Position numbers and translations under genes: made by a program
Notes under the pieces: model-generated
Databases searched by the model: none
What the model saw: the letters and a program-made list of their open reading frames with translations, nothing else
Told to the model about the DNA's origin: nothing
Shown here: positions 24,601 through 32,258 of the stretch, piece after piece
How the letters are laid out: each line of letters begins with the position of its first letter
Numbering within the stretch: the first letter of the stretch is position 1
Source of the DNA: JAJTFW01 sp031421935
GTDB taxonomy: Bacteria > Bacteroidota > Bacteroidia > AKYH767-A > OLB10
Assembly: GCA_031421935.1 (NCBI GenBank)
Contig: JANOPQ010000189.1
Location: forward strand, 1 to 35,572
Reading direction: 5' to 3'
DNA: 35,572 nt

Positions 24601-24793
24601 ATGTGCACAAGGTTGTCCTACGAATGCAATTGTATTTGGTGATTTCAATGATCCAAATTCTCAAATAAGTGAACTCTTCAAAGACGAGCGTAGTTATCAT
24701 TTGCTTGCTTCTGTGGGAGCACGTCCTTCTGTATTTTATCAAACGAAAGTTTGGAATCGTACGGAAGAGCCAGTAAAAAATCATCATTCATAA
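21686..24793 (+). CDS. actB: ACIII subunit ActB, iron-sulfur/molybdopterin-like protein
   Basis: The large periplasmic subunit of ACIII, 1035 residues. Residues 48-49 are the twin Arg of a Tat signal (STSRRDFLKFLG), followed by a hydrophobic stretch ending SLAAC (Cys67), a lipobox-like site, so it may be lipid-anchored. The first part (about 75-720) resembles molybdopterin oxidoreductases, although in known ACIII this domain carries no Mo cofactor. The second part is a four-cluster ferredoxin-like domain. Its Cys groups are seen at CIGCGACVIAC (776-786), CQHCNHAPCETVC (855-867), CVGTRYCANNC (887-897), and CSMC (943-946) with CAQGC (973-977). These clusters pass electrons from the quinol site in ActC to the ActA haems. 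Full length, no disruption. Confidence 0.95.
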   Translation: MEKRYWKGVDELNNDPEFVRLRNNEFFEHLPLNETLQKKAESDSSTSRRDFLKFLGFSVAAASLAACDAPVKKAIPYVVKPEEITLGVPNYYASTFADGSDYCSVLIKTREGRPIKIEGNEMSSVTKGATNARVQASVLSLYDTARLQQPMAKKKRTEWNTIDAEITAKLAEQAAAGKKIAVVTSSMYSPSGKRALSDFIAKYPTASHVVYDAVSYYGMLKGNELSFGKSVIPSYSIDKAEVIVSFNADFLQNWLSPIEFARQYGETRKLRKGKRTLSKHHQFESMLSLSGANADQRHKIKPSQQSAVIASLYNKVAALTGGTSVNATSTPLDKSLDSIAKELVAAKGKSVVMSGSNDPNEQVMVNAINFLLGNYGSTINLDRTCNLKNSNDAGYAQLLSDMDGGGVGAVIFWNTNPAYTASNPKAFAATLAKVPVKISLSDREDETAQICDYVCPDHHYLESWGDAEAYKGSFSLMQPTIRPLFNTRQAGESLLKWSGNTNTDYYTYIRSTWNTSVFPMQNGMSSFDAFWNQALRDGIFEASFVIGGATSFSGNVAAAATLLAKPASGIEIAVYEKAGLGNGAGGNNPWLHELPDPITKVCWDNYFAVLPAYAEKMGWRQGTVIEVKVGNSSVKGPVLLQPAMADETIAVALGYGRTNCGKAGNNVGFNAYPLVSMTGGVLNYYATGVAVNKTVEDDYTFALTQTHHTMMGRDIVKETSLAAWLKDPKAGNPPELIASPEGPMSPEELDLWKTKDEPGFDRINHAWGLGIDLNSCIGCGACVIACNAENNVPVVGKDEIGRAREMHWIRIDRYYTSDTTKENAEEKGLGKLDMYGEMEKPASDNPQIMFQPVMCQHCNHAPCETVCPVAATTHSSDGLNMMAYNRCVGTRYCANNCPYKVRRYNWFKYSDNDQFPYNMNDSLGKMVLNPDVTVRSRGVMEKCSMCIQRIQYGRLDAKKEGRRPKDGEIKTACAQGCPTNAIVFGDFNDPNSQISELFKDERSYHLLASVGARPSVFYQTKVWNRTEEPVKNHHS

Positions 24794-24829
24794 AAAAGAA
24801 ATTAATCTCGAGTATAGTATTCTTCTCTT

Positions 24830-26227
24830 ATGCATAAAGAATCGGAACTTCGTCCTCCACTCATCCTAGGTGACAAAACCTGGCACGACATCACAGAAGA
24901 TGTATGCCGCCCGGTGGAATCAAAAGCCAACAAATGGTGGTGGCTTGCCTTCTCTGTATCATTAGCCGCATTTATATGGTGGGTGATAGCAGTATCGTAC
25001 ACAGTTGGAACCGGACTTGGTGTCTGGGGTTTGAATAAAACCGTAGGTTGGGCATGGGATATCACCAACTTCGTTTGGTGGGTAGGTATCGGTCACGCTG
25101 GAACCTTGATCTCAGCCATCCTTTTATTGTTTCGTCAGAAATGGCGTTTATCCATCAACCGATCGGCAGAAGCGATGACGATCTTCGCTGTAATTTGTGC
25201 AGCAAGTTTTATTGTATCTCACATGGGTCGCCCTTGGGTGGCTTACTGGCCATTACCACTTCCTAACCAATTTGGTTCTTTATGGGTGAACTTTAACTCA
25301 CCACTGGTTTGGGACGTATTTGCAATCTCTACTTATTTTAGTGTATCGTTAGCATTCTGGTATACGGGATTGATTCCTGACTTTGCGGTAATTCGTGATC
25401 GTGCTAACACAAAATGGCGCAAGCGTATTTATACCATCTTGAGTTTTGGATGGATAGGGTCAGCAAAAAACTGGCAACGTTTCGAAGAGGTTTCTCTTGT
25501 ACTTGCAGGACTTTCAACACCACTTGTACTTTCGGTTCACTCCGTAGTATCCATGGATTTCGCCACGTCGATTGTACCTGGTTGGCATACTACTATCTTC
25601 CCTCCATACTTCGTTGCGGGTGCAATTTTCTCTGGATTTGCCATGGTGCAAACACTCTTGATCATCGTTCGTAAAGTATTAACACTTGAAGATTATATCA
25701 CCATCTACCATATCGATATGATGAACCGAGTGATCTTGATCACAGGTTCTATTGTAGGTGTTGCTTATATCACTGAGTTTTTCATCGCTTGGTACTCAGG
25801 AGTAGAGTATGAGCAATACGCATTTATCAATCGAGCAACCGGTCCTTACTGGTGGGCATATTGGAGTATGATGACGTGTAACGTAATTACGCCGCAGTTA
25901 TTCTGGTCGAAGAAATTACGTGAAAGTGTATTCGCAACCTTTATCATTTCCATCTTCGTTAACGTCGGAATGTGGTTTGAGCGATTTGTAATTATCGTGA
26001 CTTCACTTCATCGTGATTACCTTCCAAGTAGCTGGACTATGTACAGTCCAACTTGGGTAGAAGCTGGTATTTTCATTGGGTCGATCGGATTATTCTTCAC
26101 TTGCTTCTTGATTTTCGTTCGTGTATTCCCAGTTATTGCTATGTCGGAATTGAAAACGATTGTAAAATCATCTTCAGAAGGTGCTAAAAAGAAACAAGCT
26201 GTAACCGCTAAACAAGAGACACACTAA
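24830..26227 (+). CDS. actC: ACIII subunit ActC, NrfD-like quinol-binding membrane protein
   Basis: A 465-residue integral membrane protein of the NrfD/PsrC family that holds the quinol-binding site of ACIII and lies against the ActB iron-sulfur domain. About ten hydrophobic segments can be seen, starting WWWLAFSVSLAAFIWWV after a soluble N-terminus (HKESELRPPLILG). The conserved GIGHAGTLISAILLLFRQ segment (about 87-104) is a family hallmark. The C-terminus is short, basic and cytoplasmic. The start lies 36 bases after actB, and the stop is immediately followed by the actD ATG with no gap, so the genes are tightly coupled. The membrane part is shared with ActF, a related but non-quinol subunit. 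Confidence 0.95.
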   Translation: MHKESELRPPLILGDKTWHDITEDVCRPVESKANKWWWLAFSVSLAAFIWWVIAVSYTVGTGLGVWGLNKTVGWAWDITNFVWWVGIGHAGTLISAILLLFRQKWRLSINRSAEAMTIFAVICAASFIVSHMGRPWVAYWPLPLPNQFGSLWVNFNSPLVWDVFAISTYFSVSLAFWYTGLIPDFAVIRDRANTKWRKRIYTILSFGWIGSAKNWQRFEEVSLVLAGLSTPLVLSVHSVVSMDFATSIVPGWHTTIFPPYFVAGAIFSGFAMVQTLLIIVRKVLTLEDYITIYHIDMMNRVILITGSIVGVAYITEFFIAWYSGVEYEQYAFINRATGPYWWAYWSMMTCNVITPQLFWSKKLRESVFATFIISIFVNVGMWFERFVIIVTSLHRDYLPSSWTMYSPTWVEAGIFIGSIGLFFTCFLIFVRVFPVIAMSELKTIVKSSSEGAKKKQAVTAKQETH

Positions 26228-26755
26228 ATGAGCGCTAAGAATAAAAAATTCGTTTATGGCATTTTCGACGACGATCAAGTTGTTTTAAATGCAATTCCTT
26301 CTCTTAGAAGCAAGGGGTTGAAAGTAAAGGATGTAATTTCTCCATTTCCGATTCACGGTTTGGATGAGGTATTGGGATTAGAGCGTACTCGTATCTCTAT
26401 CACTTGTTTCCTTTTTGGAATGACAGGCTGCGGCCTAGCATTGCTGATGACCGGTTACATGAACATCTTCGATTGGCCAATGGATATTGGAGGAAAGCCA
26501 AGTTTTGCATTCTATAAAAACTTGCCGGCCTTCATTCCAGTAACGTTTGAAAGTACCGTATTGTGTGCTGCTCATGGAATGGTAATTACTTTTCTCTTGA
26601 GAAGTAAATTATTACCAGGTGTAGAACCGAATGTAATTCACCCTCGCATGTCCGATGATCAATTCGTGATGGCGGTGCAAATTAATGATGATAGCGAAAT
26701 TGCAAATGTGGAGTCACAACTTCGTGCAGCTGGTGCTATTGAAACTAAAAAATAA
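26228..26755 (+). CDS. actD: ACIII subunit ActD (DUF3341)
   Basis: A 175-residue subunit with the DUF3341 pattern. A cytoplasmic ferredoxin-like N-terminal part opens KFVYGIFDDDQVVLNAIPSL, and two central membrane helices (about 59-78 and 102-123) follow around DWPMDIGGKPSFAF. In known complexes ActD packs beside ActC and ActF; it carries no cofactor. Its ATG directly abuts the actC stop. Sequence and operon position agree; no oddities. Confidence 0.93.
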   Translation: MSAKNKKFVYGIFDDDQVVLNAIPSLRSKGLKVKDVISPFPIHGLDEVLGLERTRISITCFLFGMTGCGLALLMTGYMNIFDWPMDIGGKPSFAFYKNLPAFIPVTFESTVLCAAHGMVITFLLRSKLLPGVEPNVIHPRMSDDQFVMAVQINDDSEIANVESQLRAAGAIETKK

Positions 26756-26775
26756 AAAACAGAGAACCCATTGCT

Positions 26776-27426
26776 ATGAATAAGCCAGTTGTGTTCCTTT
26801 CTTCTCTTGCATGTCTTGCCATTGTCCTATTGACGTCTTGTGGTGGTAGAGATGCAAATGATCCAGGAACGGAATTCATGCCCGACATGTACCGTTCACC
26901 TGCCTATGCAGTATATTCTTCTAATCCCAATTTTGCAGATAGTTTGACGATGCAAACTCCTGTTAAAGGAACGATTCCAAGAGGATATACTTTCTTCTCT
27001 TATCCTTCTACACTTGAAGGTTACGAAGCAGCAGGTCGTGATGTAAAAAATCCATTGCTCTTTACTGAAGAGAATGCTGCAGAAGGACAACGTCTCTATG
27101 CAATCTTTTGTACACATTGTCATGGCGAAACAGGTCAAGGTGATGGAAACTTAGTGGCTATTGGAAAATTCCCGCCTCCACCAAGTTATTCAGCAGGAAA
27201 TTCAAGTCGTGGAGGTCTAGTAAAGGATCTTAGCGATGGAAAAATATTCCATACGATTACGTATGGTGTGAATTTAATGGGTCCACATGCTTCTCAACTT
27301 AACCCTGAGGAAAGATGGAAAATTACCATGTATGTTCACCAGTTACAAGGAAATGCTTCTGCTCCTGTAGGCGCAGATTCAACAGCAATTAAAGACTCTT
27401 CGAATGCCACTGCAATGGCAAAATAA
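26776..27426 (+). CDS. actE: ACIII subunit ActE, monohaem cytochrome c lipoprotein
   Basis: A 216-residue periplasmic lipoprotein. The signal ends LLTSC with Cys22 as the lipid-bearing residue. A single haem c site, CTHCH (112-116), is followed by GETGQGDG, and a later Met (NLMGPHASQL) is the likely axial ligand. In ACIII this subunit sits on the periplasmic side near the pentahaem part of ActA. The C-terminus is Ala/Ser-rich. With the six sites in ActA, the complex encoded here would carry seven haems c. Confidence 0.93.
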   Translation: MNKPVVFLSSLACLAIVLLTSCGGRDANDPGTEFMPDMYRSPAYAVYSSNPNFADSLTMQTPVKGTIPRGYTFFSYPSTLEGYEAAGRDVKNPLLFTEENAAEGQRLYAIFCTHCHGETGQGDGNLVAIGKFPPPPSYSAGNSSRGGLVKDLSDGKIFHTITYGVNLMGPHASQLNPEERWKITMYVHQLQGNASAPVGADSTAIKDSSNATAMAK

Positions 27427-27446
27427 TTAAACAGAAATTAGAATAT

Positions 27447-28727
27447 ATGGGACATCACGGACCTATCGAAGTTACAACCACTCAACCTTACGATTTTACA
27501 TCTAAGAATAAGATGTATGCGATCGCTATGATTGTGATTGGTATTGTTTCCATCGCTGCTCAGTTTATGACACATCATGAACAAACATGGGCCAACTTAT
27601 TATGGAGCAATTTTATATTTATGGCACTCGCTCTTGGAGCTACCTTTTTTCTAGCGCTGCAGTATGTGGCCGAAGTAGGTTGGAGTGCTGTTATCTATCG
27701 ACCTCTTGAAGCAATGGGTCAAAGTTTACCAATTGCTGGAATCATTATGGCCATCATTATTGCATTCGGTGGTCAACATATTTATCATTGGATGGGTGAT
27801 GGGCTTACCGATCCAAACTCTGCGAATTATGATAAAATTATTGCCGGTAAATCAGCCTTTTTAAATCCAACATTCTTTTGGATTAGAATCGTACTTTACT
27901 TCGTTATCTGGACCTTGTTCGCTCGTTTGTTTAGATCGAATTCTTTGAAAATGGATGAGGGAAGTGATAGTGTAGGTGCATATTTGAGAAACCGCCGTTC
28001 AGGAGCTACATTCTTAGTCTTGTTTGCGATTACAGAATCTTTGATGTCGTGGGATTTTATTATGTCAATCGAGTCGCATTGGTATTCTACTTTGTTCGGA
28101 TGGTACACCTTCGCAGGAATGTTCGTAACCACATTGTCGGTTTTAGCTTTTATCGTTGCTTATTTAAAACACCGTGGATATTTAGAAGAGGTGACCGAAC
28201 ATCATTTGCATGATATCGGAAAGTTCATGTTTGCCTTTAGTATTTTCTGGACATACTTATGGTTCTGTCAGTTTATGTTGATATGGTATTCAAACATTCC
28301 TGAAGAGGTAACTTATTTCATGTTACGTCAAGATCATTATCGAGGTATCTGGCTTGCTGCATTCTTTATTAACTTCATTGCACCATTTTTAATTTTGATG
28401 ACGCGTGATGCAAAACGTAAAAAGTTTTTGTTGATGTTTATGTCGATCGTGATCTTCGTAGGTCACTGGTTGGATTTTTACATCATGGTGATTCCAGGTT
28501 CAATGGTAACTGCTACTCATGAACTGGCAGCTCATGGCGCAGCAGCAGCACATGGAGCAGCAGGGCATCATGAATTATTAATTGGAAGTATTGGTTGGAT
28601 GGAAGTAGGTACTACTATCGGCTTCATTGGTCTATTCGCTTACATCACTCAACATTACATGAGTAAAGCTCCATTAGTGGTGAAGAATCACCCGATGATG
28701 GAAGAAAGTTTACATCATGCTATATAA
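27447..28727 (+). CDS. actF: ACIII subunit ActF, membrane protein
   Basis: A 426-residue integral membrane protein related to ActC. About ten hydrophobic segments follow an N-terminal stretch beginning GHHGPIEVTTTQPYDFTSKN. Conserved phrases include SVGAYLRNRRSGATFLVLFA, SWDFIMSIESHWYSTLFGWY (split here by family convention) and HDIGKFMFAFSIFWTYLWF. A Gly/Ala/His-rich loop (HGAAAAHGAAGHHE) lies before the last helix and may be exposed. ActF lacks the quinol site of ActC in known structures and may take part in proton movement; that role is inferred from the literature, not visible here. It lies 45 bases before coxB, linking ACIII to the oxidase. Confidence 0.93.
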   Translation: MGHHGPIEVTTTQPYDFTSKNKMYAIAMIVIGIVSIAAQFMTHHEQTWANLLWSNFIFMALALGATFFLALQYVAEVGWSAVIYRPLEAMGQSLPIAGIIMAIIIAFGGQHIYHWMGDGLTDPNSANYDKIIAGKSAFLNPTFFWIRIVLYFVIWTLFARLFRSNSLKMDEGSDSVGAYLRNRRSGATFLVLFAITESLMSWDFIMSIESHWYSTLFGWYTFAGMFVTTLSVLAFIVAYLKHRGYLEEVTEHHLHDIGKFMFAFSIFWTYLWFCQFMLIWYSNIPEEVTYFMLRQDHYRGIWLAAFFINFIAPFLILMTRDAKRKKFLLMFMSIVIFVGHWLDFYIMVIPGSMVTATHELAAHGAAAAHGAAGHHELLIGSIGWMEVGTTIGFIGLFAYITQHYMSKAPLVVKNHPMMEESLHHAI

Positions 28728-28771
28728 TTATTAAATCTAGAATCTACTTAAATTAAATATTTCGAAAAGCT

Positions 28772-29809
28772 ATGAACTTGTTGTTAACCCTAGCAGTTGT
28801 CTTTGGTATTCTGGTGCTTGTCCGAATTGCTAATGTTGCCCAAATGGCAGCAGAGCTCAGCGGAGAAACCGACGAAGAAGAAGAGGAAAAAGCAAATAAA
28901 TGGAATAGCCTCGGATTCCTTCTGTTTATGGTGATCGGTTTACCATTAATGGTGTACTGTGCTATTAAGTGGAGGCCCTTGATGTTGCCAGTTGCCGCCT
29001 CAGAACATGGTGTTGGAGTGGATAAACTCATGGACATTAACTGGTGGGTTCTTATTATCACTTTCTTTATTACTTCTATTTTACTTTTTTGGTTCGCCTA
29101 TAAATATCGATACAACAAAAACAGAAGATCTTATTATTTCCACGATAACATGAAGTTGGAAATGATTTGGACCGTAGTTCCAACTATCGTTCTTTCTGGA
29201 TTGATCGTTACTGGATTAATTGAGTGGAATAATATTACCGATATAGCGAAAACAAATCAAGGAATGAAAGTTCAGATTTATGCAAAGCAATTTGATTTCA
29301 CCGCTCGATATGCAGGAAAAGATAATAACCTCGGATCTTCTTTCTTTAGAAATATTACCGACACAAATCCATTGGGCGTTGATTCTTCAGATGCGTCTGC
29401 TGCGGATGATAAGTTTTCCTCAGAGTTAGTAATGCCGGTTGGAGAAGAAATAGAATTGGTAATTAATTCCAGAGATGTAATTCACTCGGTTTACCTTCCT
29501 CATTTCCGTGCTCAGATGAATGCTGTTCCTGGAATGACAACACGATTTCATTTCAAGCCTACCATCACTACAACTAAAATGAAAGAGATTACGGGTAATC
29601 CCAAGTTTGAATACATCATGTTGTGTAATAAAATTTGCGGAGTGGCTCACTATAATATGAAGATGCCAGTGCGTGTATTAGAGAAGGATGAGTTTACTAA
29701 ATGGTTGAGAGAGCAGAAAAGAGTGTTTACACGTGAATCACTTAATGCAGCGGCTGGGGCTGACTCAACAAAAATAACCGTAGATTCTACAGTAGTAAGT
29801 GCGAAATAA
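28772..29809 (+). CDS. coxB: Cytochrome c oxidase subunit II (CuA protein)
   Basis: A 345-residue membrane-anchored subunit that receives electrons at the binuclear CuA centre. There is an extra N-terminal hydrophobic helix (about 1-17), then an acidic stretch (DEEEEE), then two more helices (about 48-68 and 88-108) before the periplasmic cupredoxin domain. CuA ligands are His238 (HSVYLPHF), Cys285 and Cys289 in CNKICGVAH, His293 and Met296. The usual Glu between the two Cys is Lys287 here; its main-chain carbonyl binds copper, so the site should still form. There is no fused cytochrome c domain and no CXXCH. No stop or frameshift. Between actF and coxA, in the same unit. Confidence 0.95.
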   Translation: MNLLLTLAVVFGILVLVRIANVAQMAAELSGETDEEEEEKANKWNSLGFLLFMVIGLPLMVYCAIKWRPLMLPVAASEHGVGVDKLMDINWWVLIITFFITSILLFWFAYKYRYNKNRRSYYFHDNMKLEMIWTVVPTIVLSGLIVTGLIEWNNITDIAKTNQGMKVQIYAKQFDFTARYAGKDNNLGSSFFRNITDTNPLGVDSSDASAADDKFSSELVMPVGEEIELVINSRDVIHSVYLPHFRAQMNAVPGMTTRFHFKPTITTTKMKEITGNPKFEYIMLCNKICGVAHYNMKMPVRVLEKDEFTKWLREQKRVFTRESLNAAAGADSTKITVDSTVVSAK

Positions 29810-29859
29810 TTTCGCGAAATAGTTCAACGAATAATATTACAAAGAGAAAATAATCACCA

Positions 29860-31701
29860 ATGGAAGTGAATCAACATAACGAAGTGAGCACGCATCATGA
29901 TGACCACAGTCATCACGGGCATGATCATCATCACGAACATGAAGAAAGTAATAACTTCTTTGCGAAGTACGTTTTTACTACGGATCATAAAATGATCTCT
30001 AAGCAGTTCTTGATAACTGCAATTGTAATGGCATTCTTGGCCATGGCAATGTCAATGATTTTCCGTTTGCAATTGGCTTGGCCCGATGTTAAATTTCCTT
30101 TCTTAGAAGATGTATTAGGCCGATGGGCTAAAGACGGAAAATTAGATCCTGGTTTTTATTTAGCATTAGTTACCATCCATGGAACGATCATGGTTTTCTT
30201 TGTACTAACAGGTGGATTATCTGGAACATTTGCCAACTTACTCATTCCACTTCAAGTAGGAGCACGCGATATGGCCTCAGGATTCCTGAACGCACTTTCG
30301 TTCTGGTTCTTCTTCGCTTCTACAATAGTAATGTGTTCTTCGCTGTTTATTGAAGCAGGTCCCGCATCTGCAGGTTGGACAATTTATCCTCCCCTAAGTG
30401 CATTGCCACAATCCATAGGTGGCTCCGGTTTAGGAATGACGCTATGGTTAGTATCCATGGCATTGTTCATCGCATCTTCGTTGTTAGGAGGTATCAATTA
30501 CGTGACTACGGTTCTGAATCTTCGTACGAAAGGAATGAACATGACGAAGTTGCCTTTAACAGTTTGGGCTCTCTTTATTACAGCAATTCTTGGAGTTCTT
30601 TCTTTCCCGGTATTATTGGCAGCAGCGTTGTTGTTGATCTTTGATCGTAGCTTCGGAACAAGTTTCTTCTTGAGTGATATCTTTATTGATGGTGCACCTC
30701 TGGATTACGCAGGTGGTTCGCCTATTTTATTCCAACATTTATTCTGGTTCCTGGGTCACCCCGAAGTATACATCGTATTACTTCCTGCATTAGGTCTAGC
30801 TTCTGAAGTTATTTCTGTGAATTCTCGTAAACCCATCTTCGGTTATAAAGCCATGATCGGTTCGATGTTGGTGATTGCCTTCCTTTCATTTATTGTTTGG
30901 GGACATCATATGTTTATCACAGGAATGAATCCATTCCTCGGTTCGGTATTCGTATTTACAACACTTCTAGTTGCGATTCCATCAGCCGTAAAAGTCTTCA
31001 ACTATTTAACTACACTGTGGAAAGGAAATATACAGTTTACACCGCAAATGATGTTTGCGATGGGATTGGTTTCAACATTTATCACAGGTGGATTAACTGG
31101 AATTATTTTAGGAGATTCAACATTAGATATTAATGTTCATGATACCTATTTCGTGGTAGCTCACTTTCACATAGTAATGGGTTCATCAGCCATCTTCGGA
31201 ATGTTTGCCGGGGTGTATCATTGGTTCCCGAGAATGTATGGTCGAATGATGAATCGCAAACTGGGTTATGCTCACTTTTGGTTAACCTTGCTCGGTGTGT
31301 ATGGTGTATTCTTTCCAATGCATTTCTTAGGATTGGGTGGCGTGCCTCGTCGTTACTATGCAAACACAGGCTATGAAGCATTCAACGCATTCGTAGATAT
31401 AAATGTGATCATAACGATATTTGCAATTGTTGCAGGTTTCGCTCAATTGATCTTCGCATTTAACTTCTTCTATAGCATTTACAGAGGTAAAAAATCAGTT
31501 CAGAATCCGTGGAAAGCGAATACACTCGAGTGGACAGCTCCCGTTGAACATCTCCATGGTAACTGGCCAGGCGAACTTCCAACTGTTCACCGCTGGCCTT
31601 ATGATTACAGTAAGCCAGGTGCCCCCGAGGATTTTATTCCGCAAACAGTACCTTACTCCGAAACACCAGAGAGTAATACGCCCGATGATCATAAACATTA
31701 A
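29860..31701 (+). CDS. coxA: Cytochrome c oxidase subunit I
   Basis: The catalytic subunit of a haem-copper oxidase, 613 residues with about 12 membrane helices. The His-rich N-terminus (about 12-27, with HDHHHEH) lies ahead of the first helix. Haem and copper ligands are His107 (TIHGTIM), His300 and Tyr304 in GHPEVY (the cross-linked pair), His349-His350 (WGHHMF), and His435 and His437 (AHFHIV). Glu302 in HPEV is the D-channel Glu that marks an A1-type oxidase. It reduces oxygen to water and pumps protons. It is the last gene of the operon and is followed by a strong terminator; no subunit III or IV gene follows. Confidence 0.96.
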   Translation: MEVNQHNEVSTHHDDHSHHGHDHHHEHEESNNFFAKYVFTTDHKMISKQFLITAIVMAFLAMAMSMIFRLQLAWPDVKFPFLEDVLGRWAKDGKLDPGFYLALVTIHGTIMVFFVLTGGLSGTFANLLIPLQVGARDMASGFLNALSFWFFFASTIVMCSSLFIEAGPASAGWTIYPPLSALPQSIGGSGLGMTLWLVSMALFIASSLLGGINYVTTVLNLRTKGMNMTKLPLTVWALFITAILGVLSFPVLLAAALLLIFDRSFGTSFFLSDIFIDGAPLDYAGGSPILFQHLFWFLGHPEVYIVLLPALGLASEVISVNSRKPIFGYKAMIGSMLVIAFLSFIVWGHHMFITGMNPFLGSVFVFTTLLVAIPSAVKVFNYLTTLWKGNIQFTPQMMFAMGLVSTFITGGLTGIILGDSTLDINVHDTYFVVAHFHIVMGSSAIFGMFAGVYHWFPRMYGRMMNRKLGYAHFWLTLLGVYGVFFPMHFLGLGGVPRRYYANTGYEAFNAFVDINVIITIFAIVAGFAQLIFAFNFFYSIYRGKKSVQNPWKANTLEWTAPVEHLHGNWPGELPTVHRWPYDYSKPGAPEDFIPQTVPYSETPESNTPDDHKH

Positions 31702-31708
31702 AAATTCT

Positions 31709-31738
31709 AACCCTGTAGCAACACTACAGGGTTTTTTA
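31709..31738 (+). terminator. Intrinsic terminator of the act-cox operon
   Basis: Perfect 10-bp stem AACCCTGTAG/CTACAGGGTT with a five-base loop (31709-31733), running into six T, eight bases after the coxA stop codon. Confidence 0.92.
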
Positions 31739-31873
31739 TTTTTAGACTAAATGATCACCATTTTTTTATATGCCGTTGAAAGAATAATGCCATTTAAATA
31801 TAATATGTAGTCCAATCATTTAAACACAAATGTGAGCATATTTCGAGCAATAATTATTAATTGAAATCAATAT

Positions 31874-31943
31874 CGTTCGGAACTGTGCGGAGGTCGTCCA
31901 CGCAACAGTGCGAACCGATTTTTGCTGTACCGACGAAGTACAG
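31874..31943 (+). repeat. Structured intergenic element (two hairpins)
   Basis: The segment 31874-31917 reads almost as its own reverse complement: outer CGTTCG pairs with CGAACCG, ACTGT with ACAGT, and GCG with CGC, with a few bulges, and TTTTT follows at 31920-31924. Directly after it, CTGTAC (31925-31930) pairs with GTACAG (31938-31943) around CGACGAA. It is clearly more GC-rich than its surroundings. It could be a REP-like palindrome, a small RNA or a terminator; the sequence alone does not decide. Confidence 0.5.
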
Positions 31944-32035
31944 AAATAGCACAAAAGATTGTTCAGTGGTTGCGGAAGAAAGTAGAAAGTAGAAACTGCA
32001 AAAAATGGTTGGTGTTGGGTGGCGTGCTTTCTTTG

Positions 32036-32066
32036 GTTACTTTCTTTTCACGTAAAAGAAAGTAAC
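32036..32066. repeat. Perfect 13-bp stem-loop
   Basis: GTTACTTTCTTTT (32036-32048) and AAAAGAAAGTAAC (32054-32066) are exact complements around CACGT. The left side is preceded by CTTTCTTTG, a partial repeat of the arm. It has no T run and resembles palindromic dispersed repeats seen in many genomes. Confidence 0.65.
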
Positions 32067-32243
32067 AAGTAAATTAATACTAGAATCTTAATTAAAAAAA
32101 ACTAAAATATTTATTACAGATATTTGTGTGCTATTTCACCCTCATCTATAAATTAGTAATTCAGTACAATTCAGTGATAATGAAAATAGCTTATTAACAA
32201 AAATAATATTTGAACTAATAAATATTTATAAATGGTTTAATCT

Positions 32244-32251
32244 TAATTTTG
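32244..32251 (+). promoter_or_regulatory. Putative -7 element of kynU
   Basis: TAATTTTG matches TAnnTTTG and ends two bases before the first of three consecutive ATG codons. If it is used, transcription would start at or just before the chosen ATG, giving an almost leaderless message. No -33 TTG at the usual distance. Confidence 0.35.
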
Positions 32252-32258
32252 TATGATG

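Larger units (their letters stand above)
31739..32252. other. Non-coding region with structured elements, before kynU
   Basis: About 510 bases with no credible gene. It contains a long imperfect hairpin (31874-31917) followed by ATTTTT, a smaller hairpin (31925-31943), a GTAGAAA direct repeat (about 31981-31994) and a perfect 13-bp stem-loop (32036-32066). The rest is AT-rich leader sequence of kynU. Confidence 0.55.

Noticed and set aside
21686..24793. ActB as a true molybdenum enzyme
   Set aside because: The operon context is ACIII, whose B subunit is known to lack the Mo cofactor despite the related fold.
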